NCBI RefSeq assembly: GCF_006716095.1
Contig: NZ_VFOK01000001.1
Location: 2,759,375 to 2,823,374 of the forward strand
DNA length: 64,000 bases
Direction of reading: 5' to 3'
Source of the DNA: Barrientosiimonas humi
GTDB lineage: Bacteria > Actinomycetota > Actinomycetes > Actinomycetales > Dermatophilaceae
Shown here piece after piece: positions 1 through 8,344 of the stretch (positions are counted from its first letter, which is position 1; every line of letters begins with the position of its first letter). Below the pieces are notes generated by a model, which was given only the letters and a program-made list of their open reading frames with translations, was not told the DNA's origin and did no database searches. Both the position numbers and the translations under genes were made by a program.

Positions 1-39
1 AGCTACGCCCGCCGACGGCGCAAGGCACGCCGGCGGTGA
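1..39 (+). CDS. C-terminal tail of an upstream gene, probably polyphosphate kinase (partial)
   Basis: The first 12 codons read SYARRRRKARRR and then TGA. This is a basic, arginine-rich tail cut by the window edge. The TGA overlaps the GTG start of the next gene in the pattern GTGA, so the two genes are translationally coupled. In actinomycetes the gene ahead of a MutT1-type Nudix/phosphatase protein and the pst operon is usually ppk (RNA degradosome polyphosphate kinase), whose C-terminus is similarly basic. The identity is inferred from context, because too little sequence is present to recognise a domain. Confidence 0.45.
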   Translation, partial: SYARRRRKARRR

Positions 40-974
40 TCGACCCTCGTCCACGTGCCGTCGCCGCCGCCGGCACGCTGCTGTGGCGACGCCGTCGGGG
101 GCGCCTCGAGGTAGCGCTGGTGCACCGCCCGCGCTACGACGACTGGTCGTGGCCCAAGGGCAAGCTCGACCCCGGCGAGATGTGGGCCGTCGCCGCGGGC
201 CGCGAGACCGAGGAGGAGACCGGTCTGGTCGCCCGGCTCGGCATCCCGCTCCCGCGCGCGCTCTACGTCACGCCCCGCGACGAGCTCAAGGAGGTCCGCT
301 ACTGGGCGGCCACCCCCACCGGGGGCCACGGCGAGCTGCTCAACGAGATCGACCGCGTCGAGTGGCTCGCGCCCGACCCGGCCCGGCTGCGGCTGAGCTA
401 CGCGCGCGACGTGCTGCAGCTGCGCGCCCTGCTCGAGGCCGAGCGGGCCGGCCACCTCGACACCTGGCCGCTGCTGGTCGTGCGGCACGCGCAGAGCATG
501 CCGCGCTCGCAGTGGAGCGGCGAGGACGGGCTGCGTCCGCTCGACCCCGACGGGCTCGCCCGGGCGCGCGCGCTGGTCCCGCTGCTGCAGACGTACGGCC
601 TGGACCGGCTGGTCAGCTCGCCGTCGGTGCGCTGCGTCGACACCGTCAGCCCGTTCGCCGAGTCGGCCCAGGTGCGGGTGCGCACGAAGAAGGGACTCTC
701 CGAGGAGGGCTACGAGGCGCGGCCCGAAAAGGCTGTGCGGCATACGGATTCGGCGTTGCAGCGCGGGGTCGCCGCGGCGCTGTGCACCCACCGCCCGCTG
801 CTGCCCGACGTGCTCGGGCACCTGGCCGAGCGAGCGGTCGCGGGGTCGGCCGCGCGGCGGACGCTCTCGGCGCTGGCCACGGCCGGCATCGACAAGGGCG
901 AGGTGCTGGTCTGCCAGGTCAGCGGCGCCGGCGACGAGGCGGTCGTGGTGACCGTCGAGCGGCACCGGCCCTGA
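36..974 (+). CDS. Nudix hydrolase fused to a histidine phosphatase domain (MutT1-like)
   Basis: This 312-residue protein has two domains. Residues about 8-135 form a Nudix fold, with a complete Nudix box starting at GKLDPGE (about residue 42) and continuing to RETEEETGL. Residues about 145-305 form a histidine phosphatase domain with the RHAQS motif that carries the phosphohistidine. The architecture matches mycobacterial MutT1, which hydrolyses 8-oxo-dGTP and diadenosine polyphosphates in sequential steps. The second catalytic histidine region (ALCTHRPLL) is also present. The GTG start overlaps the upstream stop codon. The setting beside probable ppk and the pst genes suggests a link to polyphosphate and nucleotide pool metabolism. 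The exact substrate is not shown by the sequence. Confidence 0.85.
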   Translation: MIDPRPRAVAAAGTLLWRRRRGRLEVALVHRPRYDDWSWPKGKLDPGEMWAVAAGRETEEETGLVARLGIPLPRALYVTPRDELKEVRYWAATPTGGHGELLNEIDRVEWLAPDPARLRLSYARDVLQLRALLEAERAGHLDTWPLLVVRHAQSMPRSQWSGEDGLRPLDPDGLARARALVPLLQTYGLDRLVSSPSVRCVDTVSPFAESAQVRVRTKKGLSEEGYEARPEKAVRHTDSALQRGVAAALCTHRPLLPDVLGHLAERAVAGSAARRTLSALATAGIDKGEVLVCQVSGAGDEAVVVTVERHRP

Positions 975-977
975 CGC

Positions 978-1247
978 TCACTTCTTCGTGTCGGTGGTGG
1001 CGATGCGCGGCTTGTGCCGGCCCGAGCACAGCTCGGCGTGCTCGAGGGCGTCGCGGCGGGCCTTCTCGCGGGCGCGCCGCCCGCTGCCCTGCCAGTCGCA
1101 CGACTTGCAGTAGCCGTACGCGAACGAACCCTTCTCGCGGGTGTCGCCCGGGCGCTGCTCCTCGCGCGGAACCTGCGCCTTGAGCTCCTTGCGGCTCATC
1201 TCCGCGAGGCGCTCTCGCACCCGTCTGCGCTTGCCCACGACTGACAT
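978..1247 (-). CDS. Small cysteine-containing conserved hypothetical protein
   Basis: An 89-residue basic protein beginning MSVVGKRRRVRERLAEMSRK. The C-terminal half holds the CKSCDWQG motif followed by a conserved-looking HAELCSG, a spacing that could bind one zinc ion (Cys-x2-Cys and His-x3-Cys). The frame stays open upstream to position 1445, but that extension is low-quality sequence antisense to nothing real, so the ATG at 1247 is preferred. It converges on the Nudix gene with 3 bp between the stop codons. The function is unknown; a nucleic-acid-binding role is only a guess from the charge and the CxxC pair. Confidence 0.6.
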   Translation of the reverse strand: MSVVGKRRRVRERLAEMSRKELKAQVPREEQRPGDTREKGSFAYGYCKSCDWQGSGRRAREKARRDALEHAELCSGRHKPRIATTDTKK

Positions 1248-1317
1248 TCTGCGCCCGAAACCTGTGCTCGGTGCCCGATTCGGGCGTGAGATGTACCACC
1301 CTTTCGGGTGCACGGGC

Positions 1318-1494
1318 TCAGGGCAGCAGGATCTCGTCGAGCTCGGCGTCGGTGAGCGGGCGGGCGAGCATCGCGACCGCCGCGACCAGTCTGGCCACCA
1401 GCTCCAGCTCTCCGTCGACCGTCGCGTCGTGCACCGCGGCGGCACCGCCGACCGCGCCGCGGGGCGGCTCGGGCGCGACCGGGAGGTTGCTCAT
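1318..1494 (-). CDS. 58-residue hypothetical protein next to pstB
   Basis: A short reading frame on the minus strand starts MSNLPVAPEPPRG and ends LTDAELDEILLP, then TGA. It has no recognised domain. Its C-terminal half (about residues 28-58) reads like an acidic amphipathic helix with a conserved-looking tail of the LTxAELDEIL type. It lies 49 bp downstream of pstB on the same strand, so it may be the last cistron of the phosphate operon. Codon use is strongly GC3-biased like its neighbours, which supports real coding despite the length. There is no clear ribosome binding site. Confidence is moderate. Confidence 0.5.
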   Translation of the reverse strand: MSNLPVAPEPPRGAVGGAAAVHDATVDGELELVARLVAAVAMLARPLTDAELDEILLP

Positions 1495-1543
1495 GGTCGC
1501 GAGCGTAGGGCCGGGGCCGGGCGCGCGGGGCGCTGCCGACCGA

Positions 1544-2320
1544 TCAGCCGAACCGGCCCGAGATGTAGTCCTCGGTCGCCTTCTCGGTGGGGTTGTTGAA
1601 GATCTTCTGCGTGTCGTCCATCTCGATCAGCCGGCCGGGCTTGCCGGTCGCCGCGAGGTTGAAGAACGCGGTGCGGTCGGAGACGCGGGCCGCCTGCTGC
1701 ATGTTGTGCGTCACGATGACGATCGTGTAGCGGTCCTTCAGCTCGGTAATCAGGTCCTCGATCGCGAGCGTCGAGATCGGGTCGAGCGCCGAGCACGGCT
1801 CGTCCATGAGCAGCACCTGCGGCTCGACGGCGATCGCGCGGGCGATGCACAGCCTCTGCTGCTGGCCGCCGGAGAGGCCGGCGCCGGGCTTGTCGAGGCG
1901 GTCCTTGACCTCGTTCCACAGGTTGGCGCCCTTGAGCGAGCGCTCGACGACCTCATCGAGCTTGCCCTTGTTCTTGACGCCGTTGAGCTTCAGGCCGGCC
2001 ACGACGTTGTCGCGCACGGTCATCGTCGGGAACGGGTTGGGCCGCTGGAAGACCATGCCGACGGTGCGGCGCACGCCGACCGGGTCGACGCCGGGGGCGT
2101 ACAGGTCCTGGTCGTCGAGCATGACCTGACCCTCGACGCGACCGCCGGGGATGACCTCGTGCATCCGGTTCAGGGTGCGCAGGAAGGTCGACTTGCCGCA
2201 GCCCGACGGGCCGATGAACGCCGTCACCGACCGGGGCTCGACGGTCATCGACACGCCCTCGACCGCCTTGAAGTCGCCGTAGTAGACGTTCAGGTCGCTG
2301 ACGTCGATCCGCTTAGCCAT
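1544..2320 (-). CDS. pstB: Phosphate ABC transporter ATP-binding protein
   Basis: This 258-residue ABC ATPase powers high-affinity inorganic phosphate import. Walker A is GPSGCGKST (residues 37-45). The signature LSGGQQQR begins at 149. Walker B plus the catalytic Glu is VLLMDEP at 169-175, and the switch His lies in VTHNMQQ. The length and the PstB-specific stretches ([10 protein letters not shown] and the [13 protein letters not shown]-terminus) match the family. It is the last of four genes (pstS, pstC, pstA, pstB) read on the minus strand, 46 bp after pstA. Expression is probably controlled by PhoP through the boxes upstream of pstS. Confidence 0.97.
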   Translation of the reverse strand: MAKRIDVSDLNVYYGDFKAVEGVSMTVEPRSVTAFIGPSGCGKSTFLRTLNRMHEVIPGGRVEGQVMLDDQDLYAPGVDPVGVRRTVGMVFQRPNPFPTMTVRDNVVAGLKLNGVKNKGKLDEVVERSLKGANLWNEVKDRLDKPGAGLSGGQQQRLCIARAIAVEPQVLLMDEPCSALDPISTLAIEDLITELKDRYTIVIVTHNMQQAARVSDRTAFFNLAATGKPGRLIEMDDTQKIFNNPTEKATEDYISGRFG

Positions 2321-2366
2321 GGGGTTTCGTTTCCTCAGTCTCAGAAAGGGTTGTCGAGTCGGTGGG

Positions 2367-3305
2367 TCAGCTCTTGACCTTGCTGAACCGACTGATCAGG
2401 CGACCGGCGATGTTGAGCACCAGGATGATCAGGATCAGCGTGCAGGCCGCGCCCCAGACGCGGGCCTCGGTCTGCGGCAGGCCCATGTTGTCGCGGCCGC
2501 TGTACATCATCGTCGGCAGCGTGCCCATCAGCCCGGAGAACAGGTTGCTGGAGATGCCGAAGAAGTACGGCCCGAGGATGATCAGCGGCGCCGTCTCGCC
2601 CATGACCCGGGCCAGGCCGAGCAGGATGCCGGTGACGATGCCGGAGAAGGCGGTCGGCAGGACGACCTTCATGATCGTCTTCCACTTGGGCACGCCCAGG
2701 GCGTAGGACGCCTCGCGCAACTCGTTAGGCACGAGCTTGAGCATCTCCTCGGTGGAGCGCACGACGACCGGGACCATCAGAAGTACCAGCGCGAGACACA
2801 CGGCGAAGGGCACGCGCTGGAAGCCGAACGTGGTGACCCAGACGGCGTAGATGAACAGCGCGGCGACGATCGAGGGGACGCCGGTGAGGATGTCGACCAT
2901 GAAGCTCACCGCACGGGCGAGCTTGCCGCGGCCGTACTCGACGAGGTATATCGCGGTCAGCACACCGATCGGCACCGCGATCACTGAGGTCACGGCGCCC
3001 TGGATCAGGGTGCCCTGGATCGCGTGGGTCGCGCCGCCGCCCACGTTGCGGGCGGTGATGCCCAGCTGGGAGTTGGTCCACCACTGCGCCTCGAGCAGCA
3101 TCGCGCCGCCCTTGACGACGACGGTGCCGAGGATCCAGATCAGCGGCACGAGAGCGACCAGGAACGCGCCCCACATGACGATCTGGGCGATCCGGTCCTT
3201 GATCGCGCGCCCGGAGGACTTGGGGCCGAGCCCGGAGCTGACGTTGCCCCGCTCGGCGGTCGCAGTCACGTCTCCGGCGGGATAGGTCGAGTCGAGGGTG
3301 CTCAT
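2367..3305 (-). CDS. pstA: Phosphate ABC transporter permease PstA
   Basis: A 312-residue integral membrane protein with about six hydrophobic segments; the first TM is at about residue 37-60. The conserved cytoplasmic EAA loop ([17 protein letters not shown]) docks on PstB. With PstC it forms the membrane channel of the Pst importer. Its ATG overlaps the pstC stop codon by 4 bp (ATGA), which indicates translational coupling. The N-terminal 30 residues are hydrophilic and variable, as in other actinobacterial PstA proteins. Confidence 0.96.
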   Translation of the reverse strand: MSTLDSTYPAGDVTATAERGNVSSGLGPKSSGRAIKDRIAQIVMWGAFLVALVPLIWILGTVVVKGGAMLLEAQWWTNSQLGITARNVGGGATHAIQGTLIQGAVTSVIAVPIGVLTAIYLVEYGRGKLARAVSFMVDILTGVPSIVAALFIYAVWVTTFGFQRVPFAVCLALVLLMVPVVVRSTEEMLKLVPNELREASYALGVPKWKTIMKVVLPTAFSGIVTGILLGLARVMGETAPLIILGPYFFGISSNLFSGLMGTLPTMMYSGRDNMGLPQTEARVWGAACTLILIILVLNIAGRLISRFSKVKS

Positions 3306-4315
3306 TCGGTGAAGGCCTTCCGACGCTCGATGACGACACGGGCGATGGCGTTGACGACGAAGGTCAGCAGGAACAGCACCAGACCAGCGGCGATGTACGC
3401 GCCCGTCTTGGTCGGGCTGTCGAACTCGCCGTAGTTGTTGGCGATCTTGGAGGCGAAGGTCTCACCGCCGTTGAAGATCGACCACGACCAGGGGGCGCCC
3501 TCGGGCAGCGAGGACACGATGATCATCACCGCGACGGTCTCACCGAGCGCGCGGCCGAGGCCGAGCATCGAGGCCGAGATGACGCCGGGCTTGCCGAACG
3601 GCAGCACCGCGGTGCGGATCATCTCCCACTTGGTCGCGCCGAGCGCGAGCGCGGCCTCCTTGTGCGTGCCGGGCGTCTGCGCGAAGACCTCGCGCGACAG
3701 CGCCGTGATGATCGGCAGGATCATCACGGCCAGGACGATCGAGACGAACGCGATCGTGCTCGCGGCGCTGGCGCCCTCGTCGGCGAACAGCGGGATCCAG
3801 CCGAAGACGCTCGTGACGAAGTCCTGGATCGGCCGGAAGTACTGGCCGACGACGTACGCACCCCACAGGCCGTAGACGATCGAGGGGACCGCGGCGAGCA
3901 GGTCGATGAGCGAGGCGGCCGGACGGGCCAGCCAGGTCGGGGCGTACTGCGTGATGAACAGGGCGATGCACACCCCCAGCGGGACCGCGAGGATCAGCGC
4001 GAGCAACGAGGAGATCACTGTCACCCAGAGCAGGCGCGCGATCCCGAACGACATGCTGTCGGGGTTGGCGACGTTCCACTCCGTCGAGGTGAGGAAGTTC
4101 GCGTTGTTGCGGCTCAGCGCGGGGATCGCCTGCGCGATGAGGAAGACACCGATCAGGGTGACCAGCGCCACCACGAGGATGCCGGAGCCCTTGGCGAGGC
4201 CGCCGAAGATCTTGTCCCCGAGGCGGCCGCTGTCGGCCTGGTCGGACTCGAGCGGAGCTCGACCGTCGGGGTCAGGGGACTGGTCGGAGACCGAGACCCC
4301 GGTGATGGAGGACAT
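3302..4315 (-). CDS. pstC: Phosphate ABC transporter permease PstC
   Basis: A 337-residue permease with about six membrane segments. The first follows a polar N-terminal region of about 45 residues rich in Asp and Ser. The EAA loop (HKEAALALGATKWEMI) and the motif GLGRALGETVAVMII are typical of PstC. It pairs with PstA in the Pst complex. It lies 80 bp downstream of pstS with a hairpin in the gap. That arrangement commonly gives more binding protein than permease, an inference not tested here. Confidence 0.96.
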   Translation of the reverse strand: MSSITGVSVSDQSPDPDGRAPLESDQADSGRLGDKIFGGLAKGSGILVVALVTLIGVFLIAQAIPALSRNNANFLTSTEWNVANPDSMSFGIARLLWVTVISSLLALILAVPLGVCIALFITQYAPTWLARPAASLIDLLAAVPSIVYGLWGAYVVGQYFRPIQDFVTSVFGWIPLFADEGASAASTIAFVSIVLAVMILPIITALSREVFAQTPGTHKEAALALGATKWEMIRTAVLPFGKPGVISASMLGLGRALGETVAVMIIVSSLPEGAPWSWSIFNGGETFASKIANNYGEFDSPTKTGAYIAAGLVLFLLTFVVNAIARVVIERRKAFTE

Positions 4316-4346
4316 GCGCTACCTGTTCTGCCGAGGGAGACGTACG

Positions 4347-4390
4347 TCGTGCGGTGGGGCCGGGCGTGACGCCACGACCCCACCGCACGA
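4347..4390 (-). promoter_or_regulatory. Intercistronic hairpin between pstS and pstC
   Basis: A perfect 13-bp inverted repeat (TCGTGCGGTGGGG at 4347-4359 with its complement at 4378-4390) and an 18-nt loop lies just after the pstS stop codon. It has no T-run, so it is more likely an mRNA-stabilising or partially terminating structure than a full terminator. Such hairpins downstream of a binding-protein gene usually raise its level relative to the permeases. Confidence 0.6.
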
Positions 4391-4395
4391 GTGAA

Positions 4396-5538
4396 TCACT
4401 GGATGGCGTTGACGGCCGTCTCGACCTTGCCCTGGATCTCGGACGGCAGCGGTGCGTAGCCGACCTCCTCCAGGCTCTTCTGGGTCTCGCTGCTGCCGAA
4501 GTGGTTCAGGAACGCCTTGACGCCCTTGCCGATCTCCGGGTCGGAGTACTTCGAGCAGACGATCTCGTAGGTCACCAGGATGATCGGGTAGGCCCCGGCC
4601 TCCTTGGTGGCGTAGTCGAGCTTGAGCTTGAGGTTGTTGCCCGAGCCGTCCTGGGTGGCGGCGGCGACGGCCTTGCCGGCGCTCTCACCGGTCAGGGCGA
4701 CGGGGCCCGCGCCGTTGTCGACCTGGGCCATGCCGAGCTGGTTGTCCTTCGCCGAGGACCACTCGGCGTAGGTGATGCCGCCCGGGGTGGACTTGACGGC
4801 GTTGGTGACGCCGGCGGTCTTGGCCTTGCCCTCACCCTTGCCCGACCACTTCTTGGCCGGCTCGGCGGTCCAGTTCTCCTTGGCCGAGGCCGCGAGGTAC
4901 TTGGTGAAGTTCTCGGTGGTGCCCGACTCGTCGGAGCGGAAGAAGACCTTGATGTCGACGTTGGGGAGCGTGGTGCCCTTGTTGACCGCGGCGATCTTCG
5001 GGTCGTTCCACTTGGTGATCTTGCCGTTGAAGATGTCGGCGATCAGCGCCGGCGTGAGCACCAGCTTGTCGACGCCCTCGAGGTTGTAGGCCACGGCGAT
5101 CGGGCCGGTCACCATCGGGAGGTTCCACGCGGGCGAGCCGCAGGCCTTGTCGGCGTCGGCCTGCTCCGTCTTGCCGTCGCTGCTCTTCAGCGCGGAGTCG
5201 GACCCGGCGAAGTTGACCTGCTTGGCGGTAAACTGGTTGATGCCGTTGCCGGAGCCGGTGCCGTTGTAGCTCACCGACTGCTCGGGGCAGACCGACTGGA
5301 AGCTGGCGATCGCTTCCTGGATGGCGTTGTCCTGGGCGGTGGATCCCTCGGCCTTGATGGCCTTGGTGCCACAGTCGACGTTGCCGGCGCCGGCCTGGTC
5401 GCCGCCGGACTTGGCGGCCGACGACGAGCCGTCGCCGCTGCCGCCGGAGCCAGTGTTGTTGTCCGAACCGCACGCCGAGAGCGCGAGCGCTCCGACCAGG
5501 GCGATGCTGGAGACACGGCCGATGCGCGTGATCTTCAC
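4396..5538 (-). CDS. pstS: Phosphate-binding lipoprotein of the Pst transporter
   Basis: A 380-residue lipoprotein. The signal peptide is MKITRIGRVSSIALVGALAL and the lipobox LSAC gives a lipidated Cys23. Ser/Gly/Asp-rich linker residues (about 24-50) precede the periplasmic-binding fold. Phosphate-contact motifs are visible: AEGSTAQ, YNGTGSGNG, FAGSDSAL and RSDESGTT. The start is placed at the GTG at 5538 because GAGAGG lies 8 nt ahead and the signal peptide then begins correctly; an upstream ATG would add non-signal residues. It is the first gene of the pstSCAB operon and has PHO boxes upstream, so it should be induced by phosphate starvation. Confidence 0.96.
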   Translation of the reverse strand: MKITRIGRVSSIALVGALALSACGSDNNTGSGGSGDGSSSAAKSGGDQAGAGNVDCGTKAIKAEGSTAQDNAIQEAIASFQSVCPEQSVSYNGTGSGNGINQFTAKQVNFAGSDSALKSSDGKTEQADADKACGSPAWNLPMVTGPIAVAYNLEGVDKLVLTPALIADIFNGKITKWNDPKIAAVNKGTTLPNVDIKVFFRSDESGTTENFTKYLAASAKENWTAEPAKKWSGKGEGKAKTAGVTNAVKSTPGGITYAEWSSAKDNQLGMAQVDNGAGPVALTGESAGKAVAAATQDGSGNNLKLKLDYATKEAGAYPIILVTYEIVCSKYSDPEIGKGVKAFLNHFGSSETQKSLEEVGYAPLPSEIQGKVETAVNAIQ

Positions 5539-5634
5539 GTCAGGGACCTCTCGAGGTTGGGGAGTTCGTGGGCGGCACGGGAACACCGCCTCCGTGAAGG
5601 TAGGGAGCGCGGGTGACGCGAGGTCCTTGGGTGG

Positions 5635-5656
5635 GTGAACTCGGGGTGAACGCGGA
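5635..5656 (-). promoter_or_regulatory. PHO box (PhoP-binding direct repeat), pstS-proximal
   Basis: On the minus strand two GTTCAC units are spaced exactly 11 nt apart (GTTCACCCCGA then GTTCACCCACC). This matches the actinobacterial PHO box, which is a pair of 11-nt repeats resembling GTTCACC. It lies about 97 bp ahead of the pstS start. Phosphate-starvation activation by PhoP is known for the family; occupancy here is inferred. Confidence 0.8.
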
Positions 5657-5689
5657 TCGAGAGTGTGTAAAGCGTGTGGCGGCGGTCAC

Positions 5690-5711
5690 GTGAGCACCAG
5701 GTGAACGAGCC
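5690..5711 (-). promoter_or_regulatory. Second PHO box upstream of pstS
   Basis: A second pair of 11-nt direct repeats on the minus strand (GTTCACCTGGT then GCTCACGTGAC) begins 55 bp farther from pstS than the first pair. The first unit fits the PHO consensus fully and the second has one change. A TTTACAC stretch about 20 nt downstream could be the -10 of a promoter activated from this box. Two boxes in tandem fit strong PhoP control of pstSCAB. Confidence 0.7.
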
Positions 5712-5943
5712 TGTCGGAGCGCCCGGGGCGAGGGGCGTGGCCCGGGTGAGCCGGACGTACGTCCTCGGGCGGCGCGCGCAGACCGGCGCGGCTCGCGCCC
5801 GAGGGAAGTGGGTCGCGTCGGGCCGGGAAGCGCCTCACGGCGCATGGCCGCTCGTAGCGGCAAATATTGGGACCCGGGGCTACCGCGGCCCGACGCGCAC
5901 CCAGCCTAACTACCGATCGGGCCGGGATGTTCCACGGGCGCCG
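5712..5943. other. Spacer without a recognised gene
   Basis: Together with the PHO-box region this makes a 405-bp gap between the pstS start and the end of the trehalose run. No frame here has convincing coding character. It holds a short hairpin (GCCGCT/AGCGGC, 5847-5861) next to an AT-rich patch (CAAATATTGG). I saw no T-run, so I do not call a terminator. Confidence 0.4.
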
Positions 5944-6579
5944 TCAGGTCAGTCGTGAGTCACGCCACAGGGCGGCCGCGCGCTCGAGGTCGTGCGCCGT
6001 GGTGACCAGCGAGCCGGCGGTGCGCGTGGCGCGGGCGGCGCCCTCCTCGTCGAGCCCGTCGCGATCGTCGGCGCGGTGCGCGCGGCCGACGGCGATGACC
6101 CGGCAGAACGCGGCGGCCCGGTCGAGCGCCACGGCCAGGTCACCCTCGTAGACCCCGCGCACGATCGCGTCGCCGAGGTCGCGCACCTCGTCCGGGCCGG
6201 GCGGCTCGGCGGCGCCTGCGACCACGTGGGCGACGTCGGCGTGCTTCATGCCCTCGGTGTAGTCGGCGGAGGCCCCTGCGGGGTCGCGCTGCACCCACTC
6301 GCGCAGCATGTAGAGGCGCCACAGCGCCCCGGGGAGGCTGACGGCGGGCCGCTGCGCCCACAGCTCGGCGACGGTGGCGACCCCCAGCTCGTCGACCAGG
6401 TGCACCAGCCGCTCGCGCAGCGCGGGGTCCTGCGAGGCGCGCCCCTGACCGACGAGCGCCGCGGCGGTCTCGTGCGCGACCTCGCTCACCTCGGCGGGGT
6501 CCAGGGCCTCTCCCCCGGCCGCCTCGAGCTCGGCGGGCGTGCGGAACTCGGGCCGGCGCGGTCGTCTCTGGTCAGCCAC
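5944..6579 (-). CDS. Conserved hypothetical protein following treZ
   Basis: A 211-residue soluble protein rich in Ala, Glu and Arg and largely helical. The first 15 residues (VADQRRPRRPEFRTP) are basic. The central part has paired helices such as ALWRLYMLREWVQRDP and VARVIAVGRAHRAD-like segments. No catalytic motif or known domain is recognised. The GTG start at 6579 overlaps the end of treZ by 8 bp, so it is translationally coupled to the trehalose genes. An earlier start would run deep into treZ. The role is unknown. Confidence 0.65.
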   Translation of the reverse strand: MADQRRPRRPEFRTPAELEAAGGEALDPAEVSEVAHETAAALVGQGRASQDPALRERLVHLVDELGVATVAELWAQRPAVSLPGALWRLYMLREWVQRDPAGASADYTEGMKHADVAHVVAGAAEPPGPDEVRDLGDAIVRGVYEGDLAVALDRAAAFCRVIAVGRAHRADDRDGLDEEGAARATRTAGSLVTTAHDLERAAALWRDSRLT

Positions 6580-8344
6580 GGCTGGCCTCCTCCGTCGTGC
6601 CGGTCGAGGTGACCGGCCCCAGCAGCAGGGTGGCGTCGGGGCCGAGGCGGGCGGCGCCGGGGTGCAGCAGGTCGGCTTGCCACGCCGCGAGCACCTCGTG
6701 CTCGCCGCCGGTGGGCAGGTCGAGCGTCTCGTCACCGAGGTTGACCAGGAGCAGGTGCTCGCCGCGGCGCACCCGCAGCACCCCGCCCTCCCGACGTACG
6801 TCCTCGCGGCCGAGCGCAGGGTCGCGCAGCTCGGGCCGTTCGCGCCGCAGCCGGATCAGCGTGGCGTACCACTCCAGCAGCCGGGCGTGCTCGGGCTCGC
6901 GCAGCTCCTCCCAGCGCAGCGTCGAGGCGTCGGCGGTGCCGCGCGCCTGCGGGTCGGGCACCTGGTCGGCCCAGCCGTGCTCGGCGAACTCGGCGCGCCG
7001 GCCCTGCGAGACCGCTCGGGCGAGCTCGGGATCCTCGTGGTCGGTGAAGTACTGCCACGGCGTGCTGGCGCCCCACTCCTCCCCCATGAACAGCATCGGC
7101 GTGTAGGGCGAGGTCAGCAGCAGCGCCGCCCCCGCGGCGAGCCGGCCCGGCGGGACGAGCTGGGAGAGCCGGTCACCGGTCGCGCGGTTGCCGACCTGGT
7201 CGTGGGTCTGCAGCGAGGCGACGAAGCGCCAGCCCGGCGTCTCGTCCGGGTCGACGGGCCGGCCGTGCCGGCGACCGCGGAAGGTGGACGTCGTGCCGTC
7301 GTGGAAGAAGGGCGTACGTCCGAGCACCTTCGCGGGCGCGTCGGCTGCCGCGAAGTCGGCGTAGTAGCCCTGCGTCTCGCCGGTGAGCAGCACGTGCAGC
7401 GCGTGGTGCACGTCGTCGGCCCACTGCGCGTGCAGGCCGAGCCCGCCCGAGCCGCCGTCGCGACGCGGCGTGACGGTCGCCGGGTCGTTGCGGTCGGACT
7501 CGGCGATCAACCAGAGCGGATGCCCCAGTTCCCTTGAGAGAGAGTCGGTCTCGGCCGCAAGCTCCTCGAGGAAGTGCACGGCGCGGTCGTCGATGAGCGC
7601 GTGCACAGCGTCGAGGCGCAGGGCGTCGACGTGCACGTCGCGGAACCAGAAGCGGGCGTTGTCGAGCAGGAAGCGGCGCACCTCGTCGCTGTCCGGACCG
7701 TCGAGGTTGACCGCCCAGCCCCACGGCGTGTGGTGGGCGTCGGTGAAGTAGGGGCCGAACGTCGCGAGGTAGTTGCCGCTGGGGCCGAGGTGGTTGTAGA
7801 CGACGTCGAGGCAGACGCCGAGCCCGCGCTGGTGGCACGCGTCGACGAACCGCTGGAACGCCTCGACCCCGCCGTAGGCCTCGTGCACCGCGAACAGGTC
7901 GACCCCGTCGTAGCCCCAGCCGCGGCGGCCGGGGAACGCCGCGACCGGCATGACCTCGACGATCGTGACGCCGAGGTCGGCCAGGTGGTCGAGGTGCTCG
8001 ACGGCGGCGTCGAAGGTGCCTTCGGGCGTGAAGGTGCCGATGTGCAGCTCGTAGACGATCGCGCCCTCCAGCGGAGCGCCCGCCCAGTCACCGTCGCCCC
8101 ACTCGTGCGCCGTCAGGTCGACGACCTCGCTGGGCTCGTGCGGCCCGTCGGGCTGGGAGAGCGAGCGCGGGTCCGGGCGGGGGTCGCCGCCGTCGACGGA
8201 GAAGGCGTAGCGCTCGCCCGGCCGCGGTGCGCGGTCGGTCTGCCACCAGCCGTCGTCGCCGCGCTCGAGGGCGACCCGCTCGTCACCGAGCACGAGATCG
8301 ACCCCCTGCTCGGCCGCGGGGGCCCACACGCGATATCCGGTCAC
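6572..8344 (-). CDS. treZ: Malto-oligosyltrehalose trehalohydrolase
   Basis: A 590-residue GH13 enzyme. It cleaves maltooligosyl-trehalose to release trehalose, the second step of the TreY-TreZ route from glycogen or maltodextrin. An N-terminal E-set domain (about 1-90) precedes the TIM barrel. Visible motifs are DVVYNHLGPSG (region I), RLDAVHAL with the nucleophile Asp at about 245, and LIAESDRNDP with the acid/base Glu at about 282. The C-terminal beta domain ends near residue 575. It overlaps treY by 4 bp (ATGA). No treX debranching gene is in the window; a separate GH13 gene lies at 27.8 kb. Confidence 0.95.
   Translation of the reverse strand: MTGYRVWAPAAEQGVDLVLGDERVALERGDDGWWQTDRAPRPGERYAFSVDGGDPRPDPRSLSQPDGPHEPSEVVDLTAHEWGDGDWAGAPLEGAIVYELHIGTFTPEGTFDAAVEHLDHLADLGVTIVEVMPVAAFPGRRGWGYDGVDLFAVHEAYGGVEAFQRFVDACHQRGLGVCLDVVYNHLGPSGNYLATFGPYFTDAHHTPWGWAVNLDGPDSDEVRRFLLDNARFWFRDVHVDALRLDAVHALIDDRAVHFLEELAAETDSLSRELGHPLWLIAESDRNDPATVTPRRDGGSGGLGLHAQWADDVHHALHVLLTGETQGYYADFAAADAPAKVLGRTPFFHDGTTSTFRGRRHGRPVDPDETPGWRFVASLQTHDQVGNRATGDRLSQLVPPGRLAAGAALLLTSPYTPMLFMGEEWGASTPWQYFTDHEDPELARAVSQGRRAEFAEHGWADQVPDPQARGTADASTLRWEELREPEHARLLEWYATLIRLRRERPELRDPALGREDVRREGGVLRVRRGEHLLLVNLGDETLDLPTGGEHEVLAAWQADLLHPGAARLGPDATLLLGPVTSTGTTEEASRG

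Noticed and set aside
5847-5861. Hairpin as a terminator of the trehalose run
   Set aside because: The stem is only 6 bp, has no T-run and lies about 80 bp past the last stop codon.
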